NCBI RefSeq assembly: GCF_024707125.1
Contig: NZ_JANQAH010000002.1
Location: 1 to 64,000, forward strand
Source: Devosia sp.
Lineage (GTDB): Bacteria; Pseudomonadota; Alphaproteobacteria; Rhizobiales; Devosiaceae
Length of the DNA stretch: 64,000 nucleotides
Direction of reading: 5' to 3'
The position numbers and the translations under genes are program-made. Below, one piece after another: positions 43,758 through 52,497 of this stretch. The notes beneath the pieces were generated by a model that was not told where the DNA came from, did no database searches, and saw only the letters and a program-made list of their open reading frames with translations. Position 1 is the stretch's first letter, and each line of letters starts with the position of its first letter.

Positions 43758-45172
43758 ATGCCGCTTTCATCAGCCGAAATCGCCTCCGCCCTTGCCGCCA
43801 TCGTCGGCGCCGATGCCGTCATCAGCGACACGAGCAAAATGAGCGCCTGGCTCAACGAACCCCGAAAGCGCTTCCACAAGACCGCCGCCGCCGTCGTCAC
43901 CCCGCCCAGCGTCGAAGCGCTCCAGGCCGTCGTCCGCTGGGCCAATGCAAACCGTATCGGCCTCATTCCCCAGGGCGGCAATACCGGCCTTGTCGGCGCC
44001 CAGGTTCCGCTCTTCGGCACCGAAGTCATCGTCAGCCTCGCCCGCCTCGATCGCATGCGCTCGGTCGACACCGCCGCCGGCGTCATGACCGCCGAAGCCG
44101 GCGTCATTCTCGAAAACGCCCACAAATCAGCCGAAGCCCAAGGCGCCATGTTCCCGCTCTGGCTCGCCTCGCAAGGCTCCGCCCGCATCGGCGGCGTGCT
44201 CTCGTCAAACGCCGGTGGCGTCAACGTCCTCGCCTATGGCAACGCCCGCGAACTCACCATGGGCGTCGAAGCCGTGCTCGCCGACGGCAGGCTCTATCAG
44301 GGCCTGAACGCGCTCAAAAAAGACAATACCGGCTACGACCTCAAAGACCTGCTCGTCGGCGCCGAAGGCACCCTTGGCATCATCACCGCCGCGACCCTCA
44401 AAATCTTCCCGCTCCCCGAGGATCACGAAACCGCCCTCGTCAACGTCGCCTCTCCCGAAGCCGCGCTCGAGGTTTTCCAGTTGATGCGCCAGCGCCTCGG
44501 CAGCCGCCTCAATGCCTTCGAGCTGATCCCCCATATCGGCCTCGATTTCCAGCTCCGCCACGGCATGCTCGACGCCGACCCCACCGCCAGCCCCTCCCCT
44601 GGTACGCGCTGATCGAAGTCACCCGCATGGCCGGCACCGAACCCGGCGCCCTGCAATCCGCCCTCGAAGCGACCTTCGAAAAGTCCCTCATCTCCGACGC
44701 AGTCATCGCCGAATCCCTCGCCGACCGCACCCGCATGTGGGCGTTCCGCGAGCAGATGAGCGAGTGCCAGTCCAAGGAAGGCGCTTCCATCAAGCACGAC
44801 GTCTCGGTCCCCATCGCCGCCGTCCCGGCCCTCATCGCCGAAGGCTCAGCTGCCGCCGAACGCCTCTCCCCCGGCATCCGCCCCGTCCCCTTCGGCCACA
44901 TGGGCGACGGCAATATCCACTTCAACTTTTCCCAGCCCGCCGGGGCGGACTCCAAGGCCTTTATGGCGCAATATGACGAAGCCTTGCACGAGGTGATCTA
45001 CGAAGTCGTGCTGAAGCTCGGCGGCTCCGTCTCAGCCGAACACGGCATCGGGCAGCTGAAGACGGACCTCCTCAAGCATGTGAAAGACCCGGTCGCGCTG
45101 GAAATGATGCGCGCCATCAAGACCGCGCTCGATCCCAATGGGATTCTCAATCCCGGGAAGATGCTCGGGTAG
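43758..45172 (+). pseudogene. FAD-linked oxidoreductase (D-2-hydroxyacid dehydrogenase type), single frameshift
   Basis: Two overlapping frames together encode a full ~471-residue FAD/FMN-containing dehydrogenase of the GlcD / D-2-hydroxyglutarate dehydrogenase type. The first part has the FAD-binding PQGGNTGLVGAQVP and SNAGGVN; the second has PFGHMGDGNIHFN and SAEHGIGQLK. The frame breaks at about 44591-44600 in AGCCCCTCCCCTGG. One more C would give ASPLPWYALIEV and join them. The break is in a C-run, so sequencing error is as likely as mutation. GAGG lies upstream of ATG 43758. Confidence 0.85.
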
Positions 45173-45191
45173 CGCCTTCCCTCTCTCACCG

Positions 45192-45258
45192 CGTCATCCC
45201 CGCGAAAGCGGGGATCTCATCTTGTACCAGAGGGATTCCCGCTTTCGCGGGAATGACA
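45192..45258. repeat. Palindromic intergenic repeat, family A copy 4
   Basis: CGTCATCCCCGCGAAAGCGGG and inverse GATTCCCGCTTTCGCGGGAA, ending TGACA. It lies between the FAD oxidoreductase and hemerythrin-domain genes. Confidence 0.9.
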
Positions 45259-45338
45259 TCCTGCGCGAGTCCCCATGTTACCCAGTACCCCCAATGTGCG
45301 TTCTTGCGCCGAGCCTCTCCCTGCCCCATCTCTCCGCC

Positions 45339-45896
45339 ATGCTGCTCGACATCAAATTCCTCGACGACGCCACGCGTCCGCCCGTTCCCGTTCTGGAAAA
45401 CCTCACCGCGGCCCAGCGCGCGCCCGGCCATCACCTGCGCATGATCCACGATCACCTGCGCGACAACATGGTCACGCTGGGAAAACTCATCGAGCGCGCC
45501 AATGCCCGTCAGGCCACTCTGGCCGACATCGCCGCCGAGACGGACAACATGGCCATGGTCGCCAACTATCGGCGCTTTGGTAATCTCTGCGGCCAGCACT
45601 GCGGCATCGTGAATACCCACCACACGATCGAGGACCACCACCTCTTCCCCGTGCTCGGCCAGCAAGGCCCCGCCTTCAAGGCCATCGCCGACCGCCTCAC
45701 GGCCGAGCACATCGTCGTCCACGAATTGCTCGAACGTCTCGTCGCCGCCCTCAACGACCTCGCGGCGGAGCCGAGCGAAACCCGCTTTAACGACGCGCGC
45801 GAAATCTACCACGCGCTCGAACGCGTGCTGCTCTCCCACCTGGGCTGGGAAGAAGAAGCCATGGGCGATGCATTGGGTTATTTCGAGATAATGTAG
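45339..45896 (+). CDS. Hemerythrin-domain (HHE) protein
   Basis: A 185-residue four-helix protein. Diiron ligands are visible in HHLRMIHDHLRDNM, NTHHTIEDHHLFPVL, LTAEHIVVHELLE and the C-terminal SHLGWEEEA. Such proteins bind oxygen, NO or iron; the role here is open. The ATG at 45339 gives the compact domain; an upstream ATG at 45294 is possible and neither has a clear ribosome site. Confidence 0.85.
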   Translation: MLLDIKFLDDATRPPVPVLENLTAAQRAPGHHLRMIHDHLRDNMVTLGKLIERANARQATLADIAAETDNMAMVANYRRFGNLCGQHCGIVNTHHTIEDHHLFPVLGQQGPAFKAIADRLTAEHIVVHELLERLVAALNDLAAEPSETRFNDAREIYHALERVLLSHLGWEEEAMGDALGYFEIM

Positions 45897-45937
45897 GTCA
45901 GACGCCGCTTCCGATCGAACCCGACCACATCCCCTCC

Positions 45938-46014
45938 ATCGTCACTACCGGGCTCGTCCCGGTAGTCCATGCGGAGGCGAGGTGGATTGCCGGGACAAGC
46001 CCGGCAATGACGAT
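45938..46014. repeat. Palindromic intergenic repeat, family C copy 3
   Basis: ATCGTCACTACCGGGCTCGTCCCGGTAG and ATTGCCGGGACAAGCCCGGCAATGACGAT arms (each given approximately). It lies between the convergent hemerythrin and SRAP genes. Confidence 0.88.
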
Positions 46015-46035
46015 CGTGGTGTCTGTGCGATCGTC

Positions 46036-46782
46036 CTAAAACAAATCCATCTGCCCGCCACCACCGCCGGCAGCCTTCTTCACCTTCACCACCACCGGCT
46101 CCGGCTTTTCCTCGGTCACTTCCACGATCAACCCGGGATCATCATCCCGCGCCGAATTGACCCGCGTCGACACCGGATGGAATTTCAACACCCCATCCTC
46201 AAGCGGCAGCGCCATCTGCGCCGCGTCCTCGGCACGAACCTCGCGCACATTCAGCCAATCATCGATCTGCTGCCGGCCCATCAAGATCGCCGGCATCCGA
46301 TCGTGCACCACCGAGAGCTGCCGATTGGCCGCCACAGTAATAGTGGCAACACTATCGACCTCCTCGCCCTCCGGCCCGCTCCAGGTCACATAAAGCCCTG
46401 CCAGCGCCATCGGCTCGCCGTCAGCGCGCGTGATGTAATAGGGGCGCTTTTTCTTGTCTGGCCCGGTGTGCCATTCATAATAACCGCTCGCCGGCACCAC
46501 GCAGCGCCCATGCTTCAGCGCATCGCGAAAAGCCGGCTTTTCCCGCATGCTCTCGGCCCGCGCATTGATCAGCAGCGGAAATTCGCGCGGGTCCTTTACC
46601 CAGCGCGGCACCAGCCCCCAGCGCGCAAAATGCCCCTCGCGCCGCCCGCCCTCTTCCCAGATGGCCGCGACCGGCTGGGTCGGCGCCACATTGTACCGCG
46701 GCATCATCGGCAGCGTGTTCAGCAGCTGAAAAAGCTGCGCCATCATTTCGGGCGGCAGGGTCACCGCATAGCGTCCGCACAT
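46036..46782 (-). CDS. SRAP-family protein (YedK/HMCES), abasic-site shield
   Basis: A 248-residue SOS-response-associated peptidase. Cys2 (MCGRYAV) forms the covalent link to abasic sites in single-stranded DNA, and the supporting residues are in RYNVAPTQ, ASGYYEW and VVHDRMPAIL. After residue ~210 a variable tail ends in a short Gly run and QMDLF, which looks like a sliding-clamp-binding tail (QxDLF); that reading is inference. No LexA box was identified upstream. Confidence 0.93.
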   Translation of the reverse strand: MCGRYAVTLPPEMMAQLFQLLNTLPMMPRYNVAPTQPVAAIWEEGGRREGHFARWGLVPRWVKDPREFPLLINARAESMREKPAFRDALKHGRCVVPASGYYEWHTGPDKKKRPYYITRADGEPMALAGLYVTWSGPEGEEVDSVATITVAANRQLSVVHDRMPAILMGRQQIDDWLNVREVRAEDAAQMALPLEDGVLKFHPVSTRVNSARDDDPGLIVEVTEEKPEPVVVKVKKAAGGGGGQMDLF

Positions 46783-46898
46783 ATTTTTCTCGCTCGATCG
46801 CGACCTCCCCCAGCCTTTGTCGGGAATGAAAGGGGGAATTGAAACTCTTTGAGGTACACTTATGGCCTCGAGTGACGAATCGCAAACCAGCTCCGGCC

Positions 46899-47300
46899 AT
46901 GACCGACCAACCTAACGCCGCCAGTGTCGGCATCGTACGCCACGGCAAAATCCTGCTTATTAAGCGCGCCTTCGCGCCATACCAGAATCTCTGGACCTTT
47001 CCGGGTGGCCGCATGGAGCCGACTGAAACCGTCGAGCAATGCGCCATTCGCGAGGTGCAGGAAGAGCTTGGCCTCACCGTGCGCAATCCGCGCCACGTCA
47101 TCACCCAGGAGCTTGGCCGCGACGGCACCTATCGCCTCGCCGTCTTCACCACGACCGACTATGTCGGCACGGTAAAACCGTCCGACGAAATCTCGGACCA
47201 CAAATGGGTCGATCCCGGCATGCTGATCGCGCTCCGCACCACGTCCCGCCTCGATGACGTGATCAAAGAGTGCTTCAAGGTTCTGGGCCAAAACTGGTAA
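46899..47300 (+). CDS. NUDIX hydrolase
   Basis: A 133-residue NUDIX protein. The Nudix box GGRMEPTETVEQCAIREVQEELG fits Gx5Ex7REUxEExGU (residue ~36 on). The family hydrolyses nucleoside diphosphate derivatives; FPGGRMEPTE resembles the ADP-ribose/NADH pyrophosphatase group. The ATG at 46899 is preferred over a TTG at 46839 whose ribosome site would be too close. Confidence 0.87.
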   Translation: MTDQPNAASVGIVRHGKILLIKRAFAPYQNLWTFPGGRMEPTETVEQCAIREVQEELGLTVRNPRHVITQELGRDGTYRLAVFTTTDYVGTVKPSDEISDHKWVDPGMLIALRTTSRLDDVIKECFKVLGQNW

Positions 47301-47308
47301 GAGGCCGC

Positions 47309-47680
47309 ATGCGCGCTTTCCTCCGCCCCGTCATCAGCCTTGTCATGGTGCTCTGCGCCGTCGTGCCGTCCTTCGCCATCGACCCGCCCTATCAGCGGCA
47401 GATGGAGCGGCTCGCCGAGGTCATGGGCAGCCTCTACTATCTGCAGCCGCTGTGCAAAACCGGCACCGAAGACTGGCGCGCCCAGATGGCCGAGCTGATC
47501 TCGCTCGACGAGCCCGACGAAGACCGCCGCCAGCGCCTCGCCGGGGCCTTCAACACCGGCTATACCGGCTTTTCGCGGCTCCACCGCCATTGCACCCCTG
47601 CCTCGCGCGAGGCGCTGAGCCGCCTGCTCTTTGAAGCCCAGCAGCTCGCCCGCGCCATCCATACGCGCTTTGCCGAATAG
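47309..47680 (+). CDS. TIGR02301-family secreted protein
   Basis: A 123-residue exported protein with a signal peptide ending VVPSFA. LAEVMGSLYYLQPLC and FNTGYTGFSRLHRHC, with its two cysteines, match the alphaproteobacterial TIGR02301 family of unknown function. Begins 8 bases after the NUDIX stop with AAGAGG upstream; the two are often neighbours in Hyphomicrobiales. Confidence 0.85.
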   Translation: MRAFLRPVISLVMVLCAVVPSFAIDPPYQRQMERLAEVMGSLYYLQPLCKTGTEDWRAQMAELISLDEPDEDRRQRLAGAFNTGYTGFSRLHRHCTPASREALSRLLFEAQQLARAIHTRFAE

Positions 47681-47775
47681 GCGGGGCGGGAAAAAGCTGC
47701 AATTGCCTACCTCCCGTTAACCTTCGGCTTACTTCTGCCGCGCCAATGGACGGGGTGCGTGCTACGGGATCATGC

Positions 47776-48054
47776 ATGAGCACCACCAAGTCAATTTTCT
47801 CGTCGGCATCTGGCCAGGGCCCGTTTGAACAGGGTCAGGCCGAGCGTCAGATTGCGCTCGAATACCTGGCCGAAGCCTGGAACGAAGCCGAGGAAGACGG
47901 GCTCGAAACCGCAGCCCTCGCCCATGCTTCGCTCTTTGCCGCGCTCGCCACTTTCGTGCGCATGCATGGCGATGAAGCGACCGCCGAGCTCATCGCGCAG
48001 CTGCCCGACCGTATCCGCACCGGCGAATACAATCTCGAGCGCATTCTCCAGTAA
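47776..48054 (+). CDS. Conserved hypothetical protein, 92 aa
   Basis: A small soluble protein rich in Ala and Glu (EYLAEAWNEAEEDGLETAALAHASLFAALATFV), probably all-helical. No domain recognised. It reads with the same codon bias as neighbouring genes and has GGGA upstream, so it is likely real. It lies between the TIGR02301-type gene and a secreted protein in the same direction. Confidence 0.7.
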   Translation: MSTTKSIFSSASGQGPFEQGQAERQIALEYLAEAWNEAEEDGLETAALAHASLFAALATFVRMHGDEATAELIAQLPDRIRTGEYNLERILQ

Positions 48055-48090
48055 CGAGACCGCTTGCCTAAAATCTCCCGATCCCTCTCA

Positions 48091-48654
48091 ATGGGGCCGA
48101 GGAGATTGCCATGCACCGTCTTTTTCGCCCTTGCCGCCGTCGCCCTTTTCGCGACGCCCGCTCTTGCCCAGGATGCTGAAGTCTGGCCGGTGCCGGAGAT
48201 CAGTTCCGATCTCTCCCTGCTTCCCGAACCCGTCCGCGCCAAGCGCGAAGCCCTTATCGCGGCGGCCCGCTCCGGCGATATCGAAGCCCTGCGCCCGATC
48301 ATGGAAGCCCAGGAGCACCCGCCCACGGTCAGCTATGGCGGCCCCGACGACGCCGTCGCCTATCTCAAGGGCACTTCCGAAGACGAGAAAGGCCACCAGA
48401 TTCTCGGCCTCCTGCTCGACCTTCTCGACCAGCCCTATGCCTATTTCCCCGATGGAGAAGGCACGACCTATTATGTCTGGCCCTATCTCGCCGAGCTCGA
48501 CCTGGCGACACTGACGCCCGAGCAAACCGTCGACGCCTATCGCCTGCTCGATGCCGACCAGCTCACCGAACTGCAGGAATTGCAGGCCTGGTACTATTGG
48601 CGCGTCTTCATTAGTAACACCGGCGAATGGACAGCCTTTGTCGCGGGGGATTGA
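48091..48654 (+). CDS. Secreted hypothetical protein
   Basis: About 187 residues with a signal peptide ending ATPALAQ, then a mature region with REALIAAARSGDIEALRPIM (ankyrin-like helix pair) and a C-terminal ELQAWYYWRVFISNTGEW. The start is unsure. ATG 48091 is in frame but lacks a ribosome site. A strong GAGGAG precedes ATG 48111, which is out of frame by one base; removing one T near 48119 would give MHRFFALAAVALF. Confidence 0.72.
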   Translation: MGPRRLPCTVFFALAAVALFATPALAQDAEVWPVPEISSDLSLLPEPVRAKREALIAAARSGDIEALRPIMEAQEHPPTVSYGGPDDAVAYLKGTSEDEKGHQILGLLLDLLDQPYAYFPDGEGTTYYVWPYLAELDLATLTPEQTVDAYRLLDADQLTELQELQAWYYWRVFISNTGEWTAFVAGD

Positions 48655-48660
48655 GCCGCC

Positions 48661-48765
48661 CCCACCCTTGATCCCTTCCCACAAGGGGGAGGGAGACGAA
48701 AGAGCCGTGTCATTGAGGCAAGCGCCTCCCTCCCCTTGATGGGGAGGGAATGAGGGTGGGGTGAA
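48661..48765. repeat. Family D intergenic repeat
   Basis: CCCTTCCCACAAGGGGGAGGG and CCTCCCTCCCCTTGATGGGGAGGG arms with a ~35-base centre. It lies between the convergent secreted-protein and dihydroorotase genes. More divergent than the other copies. Confidence 0.75.
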
Positions 48766-48821
48766 GGAGAGCCACGAAGCAGTGAACCCTTCCCTCCAGG
48801 AGGGGGGCGGGCGTGTCCTTG

Positions 48822-50153
48822 TCACGCTTGGGCCGGCAGCGCCTCAAGAAACCGCATCGGCTGCCCCTTGCTCGGCGTCGTCAGCTCGCCCTGCCACATC
48901 ACCTTGTGCCCACGCACAATCGTGCCCACCGGCCAACCGGTCACCTCAACCCCATCATAGGGCGTCCAGCCGGCGCGGCTCTTGATCCACTCATTGGTGA
49001 TGGTCTCGCGCCGCTTCATGTCGACAATGGTGAGGTCGGCATCATAGCCGACCGCAATCCGCCCCTTGCCGGCAATGCCAAACAGCCGGTTCGGCCCATG
49101 GCTCGTCATATCGACAAAGCGCTGCAGGCTCAGCTTGCCCGCATTCACATGGTCCAGCATGGTCGGCACCAGCGTCTGCACGCCGGTCATGCCCGAGTGG
49201 CTGGCGGGATAAGCATGGTCCTTTTCCTCGCGCGTATGCGGCGCATGGTCGGAGCCGAGAATATCGGCCACCCCATTTTCGACACCCTTCCAGATGCCTT
49301 CCCGATGGATCTTGTCGCGCACCGGCGGGTTCATCTGCGCATAGGTCCCGAGCCGCGTGTAAGCCGTCTCGTCCAGCGTCAAATGGTGCGGGGTCACTTC
49401 CACCGAGGCCACGTCCTTGTGGTCGGCGAGATAGACGATCTCTTCCTTGGTCGAGATATGCAGCACATGGATGCGCTTGCCGGTCTTGCGCGCCAGATTG
49501 ACCAGCCGGGTCGTGCAACTCATCGCCACTTCGGGCGAGCGCCAGACCGGATGGCTCGACGGATCGCCCGGCACGCGCAGATGCTTGCGCTCTTCGAGCA
49601 TATATTCGTCTTCCGAGTGAAAAGCGGCGCGGCGCGAAATCGCGCGCAGGATTGCCTCCACACCCGCATCGTCCTGCACCAGCAGCGAGCCGGTGGACGA
49701 GCCCATAAACACCTTTACGCCCGCACAGCCCGGCAGCTTTTCGAGCACAGCCAGCTCGCCGACATTCTCGTGCGTGCCGCCGATGTAAAAGGCAAAATCG
49801 CAATGCATGCGATTGGTGCCCGCCGCGATCTTGGCTTCAAACGTTTCGCGGGTCGTCGTCAGCGGATTGGTATTGGGCATTTCGAACACGCCTGTCACCC
49901 CGCCCATGACCGCGCCGAGCGAACCCGTCTCCAGGTCTTCCTTGTGCGTCAGGCCCGGCTCGCGGAAATGCACCTGCGTATCGATCACACCGGGCAGGAT
50001 ATGCAGGCCCTTGCAATCAACAACCTCGGCCGCATCGCCCGTGATCGTGCCGAGCGCAACGATCTTGCCGCCCTTCACCGCAATATCGGCGAGACCTTCG
50101 CCATCGTGATTGACCACCGTGGCGTTCTTGAAAATCGTGTCGTACTGCGCCAT
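48822..50153 (-). CDS. pyrC: Dihydroorotase family protein (class I, PyrC/PyrX-like)
   Basis: A 443-residue amidohydrolase of the dihydroorotase group: VHFREPG, MPNTNP, the metal-bridging lysine in GVKVFMGSSTG, HSEDE, HVLHISTKEE and ILGSDHAPH. Expected step: carbamoyl-aspartate to dihydroorotate in pyrimidine synthesis. The usual DxHxH metal motif reads DTQVH, so the first histidine is Gln. I recall this as common to an alphaproteobacterial subfamily, so activity is not certain to be lost. It is divergent from ygfZ. Confidence 0.87.
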   Translation of the reverse strand: MAQYDTIFKNATVVNHDGEGLADIAVKGGKIVALGTITGDAAEVVDCKGLHILPGVIDTQVHFREPGLTHKEDLETGSLGAVMGGVTGVFEMPNTNPLTTTRETFEAKIAAGTNRMHCDFAFYIGGTHENVGELAVLEKLPGCAGVKVFMGSSTGSLLVQDDAGVEAILRAISRRAAFHSEDEYMLEERKHLRVPGDPSSHPVWRSPEVAMSCTTRLVNLARKTGKRIHVLHISTKEEIVYLADHKDVASVEVTPHHLTLDETAYTRLGTYAQMNPPVRDKIHREGIWKGVENGVADILGSDHAPHTREEKDHAYPASHSGMTGVQTLVPTMLDHVNAGKLSLQRFVDMTSHGPNRLFGIAGKGRIAVGYDADLTIVDMKRRETITNEWIKSRAGWTPYDGVEVTGWPVGTIVRGHKVMWQGELTTPSKGQPMRFLEALPAQA

Positions 50154-50222
50154 GTCTGCGGTCTCCGCTGGTTCCGGTTCAGGGCTGGTTTAGCGGAGGA
50201 AAACTCCGTGAGGCAAGGCATC

Positions 50223-51053
50223 ATGACCATTCATCTGCGCAACGACCGCGTTGTTTTTCGCTTCTCCGGTCCCGAAGCGCATCGCCTCATCAATGATGTC
50301 GTGACCGGCGTCATGCCCACCTCCCCCGAAGAACCCGCGAGCCTTTGGGCTCTCCTCTCCCCACAGGGCAAGATTCTCGCCGAAGGCCTCGCCGGTTGGG
50401 CAGAAGACGCGCTCTGGCTCGACGTCCACCAGTCCGTTGCCGACGATTTCTTCAAGCGCATGCGCATGTACCGCCTCCGCGCCAAGGTCGAGATCGACGA
50501 TCTCCGCGAAACCCACCGCCTGGGTTTTGCGACCGAAGCCTCCGACCTCTCCCACAAGGACCGCCGCGGCCCCGTCGCCCTCGGTTTTCGCATTATTGCG
50601 CCCGTCGAAGCCACGACCGACTGGTCCAGCGACGACGCCGCCTATCACGCCGCCCGCATTGCCAATGGCATCCTGCACCAAGGCAACGACTTCCCCGCCA
50701 ACGACACCTTTGCCCATGACATCGGCATGGACATCCTCGACGGCATCGACTTCGTCAAAGGCTGCTATGTCGGCCAGGAAGTCGTCAGCCGCATGAAACA
50801 CCGCGGCACCGCCCGCCGCCGCCCCGTCATCGTCTCCGGCATCGACGCGCCCACCGGCACCCCCGTCATCGCCGGGGGCCGCGAAGCCGGCACGATCGGC
50901 CAGGTCGTCGACGGCAAAGCCATGGCCATCCTCCGCCTCGACCGCATCACCGACATCGCCGCTGCCACGGTGGATGGCAAACCCGTCACCCTCGCCCTCC
51001 CCACCTGGGCGACGTATCAGTTCGGCGAAGCCGTCACCGAAGACGCCGAGTAG
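50223..51053 (+). CDS. ygfZ: YgfZ/GcvT-family folate-binding Fe-S protein
   Basis: A 276-residue protein of the YgfZ group, which uses folate to help maintain some Fe-S enzymes. The signature KGCYVGQEVVSRMKHRG contains the essential cysteine. The N-terminal half has VTGVMP and LLSPQGKILAE. GAGGCAAGG lies before the ATG. Divergent from the dihydroorotase gene with a 69-base gap. Confidence 0.92.
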   Translation: MTIHLRNDRVVFRFSGPEAHRLINDVVTGVMPTSPEEPASLWALLSPQGKILAEGLAGWAEDALWLDVHQSVADDFFKRMRMYRLRAKVEIDDLRETHRLGFATEASDLSHKDRRGPVALGFRIIAPVEATTDWSSDDAAYHAARIANGILHQGNDFPANDTFAHDIGMDILDGIDFVKGCYVGQEVVSRMKHRGTARRRPVIVSGIDAPTGTPVIAGGREAGTIGQVVDGKAMAILRLDRITDIAAATVDGKPVTLALPTWATYQFGEAVTEDAE

Positions 51054-51066
51054 CTTCCTGCCGCAC

Positions 51067-51183
51067 ATCCCCCTCCCCAACCCTCCCCGCAAGGGGAGGG
51101 TGCCGGTTCAGTGGACAAGGCGTGATCCGTGCCAAAACTCGATGCAGCACCTCCCCCTTGACGGGGGAGGCTGGGAGGGGGTG
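51067..51183. repeat. Family D intergenic repeat, reverse orientation
   Basis: CCCTCCCCGCAAGGGGAGGGTGCC, then ~45 bases, then CACCTCCCCCTTGACGGGGGAGG with GGGAGGGGGTG (arms approximate). Mirror image of the copy at 21114. Confidence 0.85.
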
Positions 51184-51305
51184 TCGGTTTGACTGGATGT
51201 ACTGGTGGAAACACCCAGACCTCCCTCACCCTTTCACCATTCCTTCTCGAATCGGACGCATCTGTTAGTGTCACCGCCAACAGTCTGCTAACGAACTCGA
51301 CCCCT

Positions 51306-51923
51306 ATGGCCCGCACAAGCTCACGTGCCTGGCAGCGCATGCTGTCGGGTCGCCGTCTCGATATTCTTGACCCCTCGCCGGTCGATGTGGAGCTGTCCGA
51401 CATCGCCCACGGTTTGGCCCGCGTTGCGCGCTGGAATGGCCAAACCATTGGCGATTATCCCTTTTCCGTCGCGCAGCACTCCGTCCTCGTGCTCGAACTC
51501 TTCCGCGCCTCGAACCCCGAGGCCGCGCCCGCGCACCTTCTCCAGACGCTCCTCCACGACGCGCCCGAATATGTCATGGGCGACATCATTTCCCCCTTCA
51601 AGACGGCGATGGGCGGAAACTACAAGGACGTCGAAAACCGCCTGCTTTCAGCGATCTATCTGCGCTTCTCGCTGCCCGCGACCCAATCTGTCCCCCTGAA
51701 AAAACAGATGAAAAAAGCCGACCAGGAAGCGGCCTATTTCGAGGCCACCAGCCTTGCCGGCTTCGAACCCGCGGAAGCCATAAAATTCTTTGGCGAACCG
51801 GGCGTTGCGGCTTTCGAAATCGAGCAGTTCGACCGCCTGATCCAGCCCTGGCCGACGCGTGAAGCGCATGATCGCTTCATCGCCACTTTCGAGGCCATCG
51901 CAGAACTTATCCCCGCCCCCTGA
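51306..51923 (+). CDS. HD-domain phosphohydrolase (YfbR-like)
   Basis: A 205-residue HD protein. Metal ligands: H in VAQHSVLV, HD in LLHDAPEYVMGD and the late D in KKADQEAAYFEA. The layout is that of YfbR-type 5'-nucleotidases. The internal ATG (MARTSSRAW) is used because the longer frame starts near repeat D5. The substrate is unknown. Confidence 0.85.
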   Translation: MARTSSRAWQRMLSGRRLDILDPSPVDVELSDIAHGLARVARWNGQTIGDYPFSVAQHSVLVLELFRASNPEAAPAHLLQTLLHDAPEYVMGDIISPFKTAMGGNYKDVENRLLSAIYLRFSLPATQSVPLKKQMKKADQEAAYFEATSLAGFEPAEAIKFFGEPGVAAFEIEQFDRLIQPWPTREAHDRFIATFEAIAELIPAP

Positions 51924-52035
51924 ACCCGTGTCAGAATTAACCAAGGCTTAAGGAAAGGGTCGCTTCGTCGCGTGTGCATGGTTACTGATCCGTTAATAGT
52001 GTGCGCTCGCACTGGATCAGAATGGGACGCCTGCC

Positions 52036-52497
52036 ATGAACCTGCCGACCCTGCCCTCGCTTTTGAGCCTGATCACAGCCGCGCTCGTGCTGTCCCTCGC
52101 CCCCGCCAGCGCCGATGGCTTCGATCCGAGCAAGCTGCTCATCCTCGACGAGGAGAATGGCGTTCGTTACGAGGATTGGGTGTCCACCGACCCGCTCGAC
52201 ACGCAGATGATCAAGAAGATCGAGGCCGGGCGGGTGAGCTATGTCACCATCAAGCGCACGTCCACCGGCACCTATTCGAGTGACGGGATCGACTCGGCCC
52301 ATGTGCAGTATCCCGGCGTCATCGAACCCGATAACCCACGGAATAATTTCAGCTTTTCAAGCTGGAACAACGGCCAGTGGACCCGCCTCAAGACCTCTAG
52401 CGGCAATTCCTACGTCTCGATTTCCAGCTACAAGACGCATCGCGGCGAGACGCGGACTTCCACCTGCATCTCGACCGCAAGCTATTGGTATTGCTAA
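52036..52497 (+). CDS. Secreted hypothetical protein, 153 aa
   Basis: Signal peptide MNLPTLPSLLSLITAALVLSLAPASA, then a Ser/Thr-rich mature domain ending in a disulfide-like pair (STCISTASYWYC). No family recognised. It ends convergently with the SleB-type gene, sharing CTAA. Lower GC and polar content than neighbours could mean it is fast-evolving; no transfer signs seen. Confidence 0.65.
   Translation: MNLPTLPSLLSLITAALVLSLAPASADGFDPSKLLILDEENGVRYEDWVSTDPLDTQMIKKIEAGRVSYVTIKRTSTGTYSSDGIDSAHVQYPGVIEPDNPRNNFSFSSWNNGQWTRLKTSSGNSYVSISSYKTHRGETRTSTCISTASYWYC

Noticed and set aside
46839..46841. TTG start for the NUDIX gene
   Set aside because: The AGGGGGAA site is only one or two bases away, too close for initiation; ATG 46899 gives the family-length protein.
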